A stretch of DNA of 7,022 bases from DATBLE01 sp046734415. GTDB lineage: Bacteria > Actinomycetota > Thermoleophilia > Gaiellales > Gaiellaceae. Shown one piece after another: positions 5,592 to 7,022 of this stretch. Every line of letters starts with the position of its first letter. Within the stretch, counting starts at the first letter, position 1. A model generated the notes under the pieces. It was not told the DNA's origin. It searched no databases and worked only from the letters and a program-made list of their open reading frames with translations. A program made the translations under genes and the position numbers. The DNA lies in contig JBKPRD010000116.1 in the NCBI GenBank assembly GCA_046734415.1, forward strand, positions 1 through 7,022, in the 5' to 3' direction.

Positions 5592-7022
5592 AGCATCCTC
5601 GGCCATCGCGTGCTGCGGACGGAGGACGACCGGTTCCTGCGCGGCAAGGGGCGGTACATCGAGAATCTCCAGCTCGAAGGCGCGAAGACGGTCACCTTCG
5701 CCCGGTCGCTGCTCGCGCACGCCAGGATCAACGGCATCGACACGAGCGCCGCCGAGGAGATCCCCGGCGTGCGGGTGTTCACGGCCGCTGACATCGACCT
5801 GCCGCCCTACGGCCCGGTCCCGCTCCCGGGCCTGAACGAGAAGATGGGGCGCCCGGTGATCGCGAGCGACGTCGTCCGCTTCGTCGGCGAGATCGTCGCC
5901 GTGGTGGTCAGCGACGACCGTGCGACCGGGGCCGACGCGGCCGAGCTCGTGATGGTCGACTACGACCCGCTGCCGGTCGTGCTCGACCCCCACGAGGCCC
6001 TGAAGGACGAGACGCTGCTCTTTCCGGAGGCCGGCACGAACGTCGCCGCGCGCACCGAGCCGGCCGCCCATGCCGACGACCTCTTCGAGGGCTGCGACGT
6101 CGTCGTCTCGGACACACTCGTCAGCCAGCGGATGGCGCCGTGCCCCTTGGAGCCGCGCTCGATCGCAGCGACGTTCGAGGACGGCAAGCTCACCGCCTGG
6201 CTCTGCACGCAGGCGCCGCACGGGGACCGCGATGCGCTCGCGGGAGCACTGGGGATGGAGCCTTCGCAGGTGCGTGTCGTCGCGCCCGACGTCGGCGGCG
6301 CCTTCGGCGCGAAGATCATGTCCGTCGGGAGCCTCACAGAGGACATCCTCGTCGCGTGGCTCGCGCGCGAGCTCGGGGACCCCGTCCGCTGGACGGAGAC
6401 CCGCAGCGAGTCGATGCTCTCTCTTCCCCACGGCCGGGCGATGGAGCTCGCCTTCACGATCGGCGGGACGAAGAAGGGGAAGGTGCTCGCGTACAAGCTC
6501 GACGTGCTCGCAGACTGCGGCGCCTACCCCACGCTCGGCGCGTTCCTCGCGAACCTGACCAAGCTGATGTCGAGCGGCGTCTACGCGATCCCGCGAGTCG
6601 AGGCCGAGGGGACTACGGTCGTGACGAACACGACTCACATCGCCGCGGTCCGCGGCGCCGGCCGGCCGGAGGCGACCCAGGCGATCGAGGTGGCGATCGA
6701 CCGCTTCGCCCACGAGCTCCGCATGGATGCCGCGGAGGTGCGACGCCGCAACTACGTCACGGATTTCCCGCACACGAGCGCGTCCGGCGCCGGGTACGAC
6801 TCGGGTGACTACCCCGCCGCTCTCGACCTGGCACTTCGTTCCGTCGGGTACGACGAGCTGCGAACGGAACAGAAGCGGCGTCGTAGGAAGCGTGCGACGA
6901 AACAGCTCGGAATCGGCATCTCGTCCTACGTCGAGATCACCAACCCGCTCGGGGAGGCCGAGCTCGGAGAGGTCGAGATCACGGCGGACGGCGGTGCGAT
7001 CGTCCGCACGGGCTCGTTCGCC
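5589..7022 (+). CDS. Molybdopterin-binding large subunit, xanthine dehydrogenase/CoxL superfamily (form-II-like), 3' end cut
   Basis: Catalytic molybdenum-cofactor subunit of a hydroxylase that oxidises a C-H bond with water. The 478 codons present run open to the right edge; full family members are about 750-800 residues. The N-terminus 'LGHRVLRTEDDRFLRGKGRY' is typical for the family and fixes the start. A hammerhead domain (about 17-125) includes 'ARSLLAHARI' and 'PGVRVFTAADI'. The first Mo-cofactor domain has PLEPR (as in CoxL PMEPR), TQAPH around Q208, and VGGAFGAK (235-242). The active-site loop is AVRGAGR (353-359), not the AYxCSFR of true carbon monoxide dehydrogenase and one residue from the AYRGAGR of form II. 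It is therefore not a CO dehydrogenase on this evidence. A second Mo-cofactor domain begins near 420 and is truncated. Genes for the FAD and iron-sulfur subunits are not seen upstream and may follow. Substrate unknown. Confidence 0.92.
   Translation, partial: MSILGHRVLRTEDDRFLRGKGRYIENLQLEGAKTVTFARSLLAHARINGIDTSAAEEIPGVRVFTAADIDLPPYGPVPLPGLNEKMGRPVIASDVVRFVGEIVAVVVSDDRATGADAAELVMVDYDPLPVVLDPHEALKDETLLFPEAGTNVAARTEPAAHADDLFEGCDVVVSDTLVSQRMAPCPLEPRSIAATFEDGKLTAWLCTQAPHGDRDALAGALGMEPSQVRVVAPDVGGAFGAKIMSVGSLTEDILVAWLARELGDPVRWTETRSESMLSLPHGRAMELAFTIGGTKKGKVLAYKLDVLADCGAYPTLGAFLANLTKLMSSGVYAIPRVEAEGTTVVTNTTHIAAVRGAGRPEATQAIEVAIDRFAHELRMDAAEVRRRNYVTDFPHTSASGAGYDSGDYPAALDLALRSVGYDELRTEQKRRRRKRATKQLGIGISSYVEITNPLGEAELGEVEITADGGAIVRTGSFA

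Noticed and set aside
5559..6773. Minus-strand open frame (404 codons) opposite the molybdenum-hydroxylase gene
   Set aside because: The plus-strand frame has clear domain motifs throughout; the opposite frame has none.
5589..7022. Annotation as aerobic carbon monoxide dehydrogenase coxL
   Set aside because: The diagnostic AYxCSFR loop is absent (AVRGAGR instead), so CO oxidation is not supported.

Overview
The window is high-GC DNA with strong G/C third-position bias, GTG starts, TANNNT-type -10 elements and one apparently leaderless gene. This suggests an actinobacterium, possibly a soil lineage such as Thermoleophilia; the lineage is inferred from style only and no marker gene is present. 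Five protein-coding genes fill almost the whole window in two divergent blocks. No RNA gene, CRISPR array or insertion sequence was seen.

Left block, minus strand (3264 down to 1): an extracytoplasmic substrate-binding protein of the branched-chain amino acid/amide (Liv) type. It is followed after a 70-bp gap with a strong 12-bp hairpin by a single long permease gene that joins a LivH-type and a LivM-type half in one reading frame. The permease runs off the left edge. The ATPase genes (LivG/LivF) are not visible and may lie beyond that edge.

Centre (3265-3470): a divergent control region of about 206 bp. It holds a 9-bp direct repeat with a 32-bp period flanking a small inverted repeat, a TANNNT -10 candidate and a good ribosome binding site for the rightward genes.

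Right block, plus strand: two tightly coupled genes (13 bp apart) for the alpha and beta subunits of a thiamine-diphosphate-dependent 2-oxo acid/acetoin dehydrogenase-type E1. Next comes a 101-bp gap holding a perfect 15-bp palindrome, an operator-like site and a promoter placed so that transcription should begin at or next to a GTG. That GTG opens a molybdenum-hydroxylase large subunit (xanthine dehydrogenase/CoxL superfamily, form-II-like active-site loop), which runs off the right edge.

Taken together this looks like a catabolic locus: uptake of a small organic acid, amide or heterocycle through a Liv-type transporter, hydroxylation or oxidation by a molybdenum enzyme, and a ThDP-dependent step on a 2-oxo or alpha-hydroxyketone intermediate. 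The substrate cannot be read from the sequence. The least ordinary points are the divergent E1 pair with no E2/E3 gene directly after it, the LivH-LivM fusion, the AVRGAGR variant loop, and the leaderless promoter with its operator-like site.
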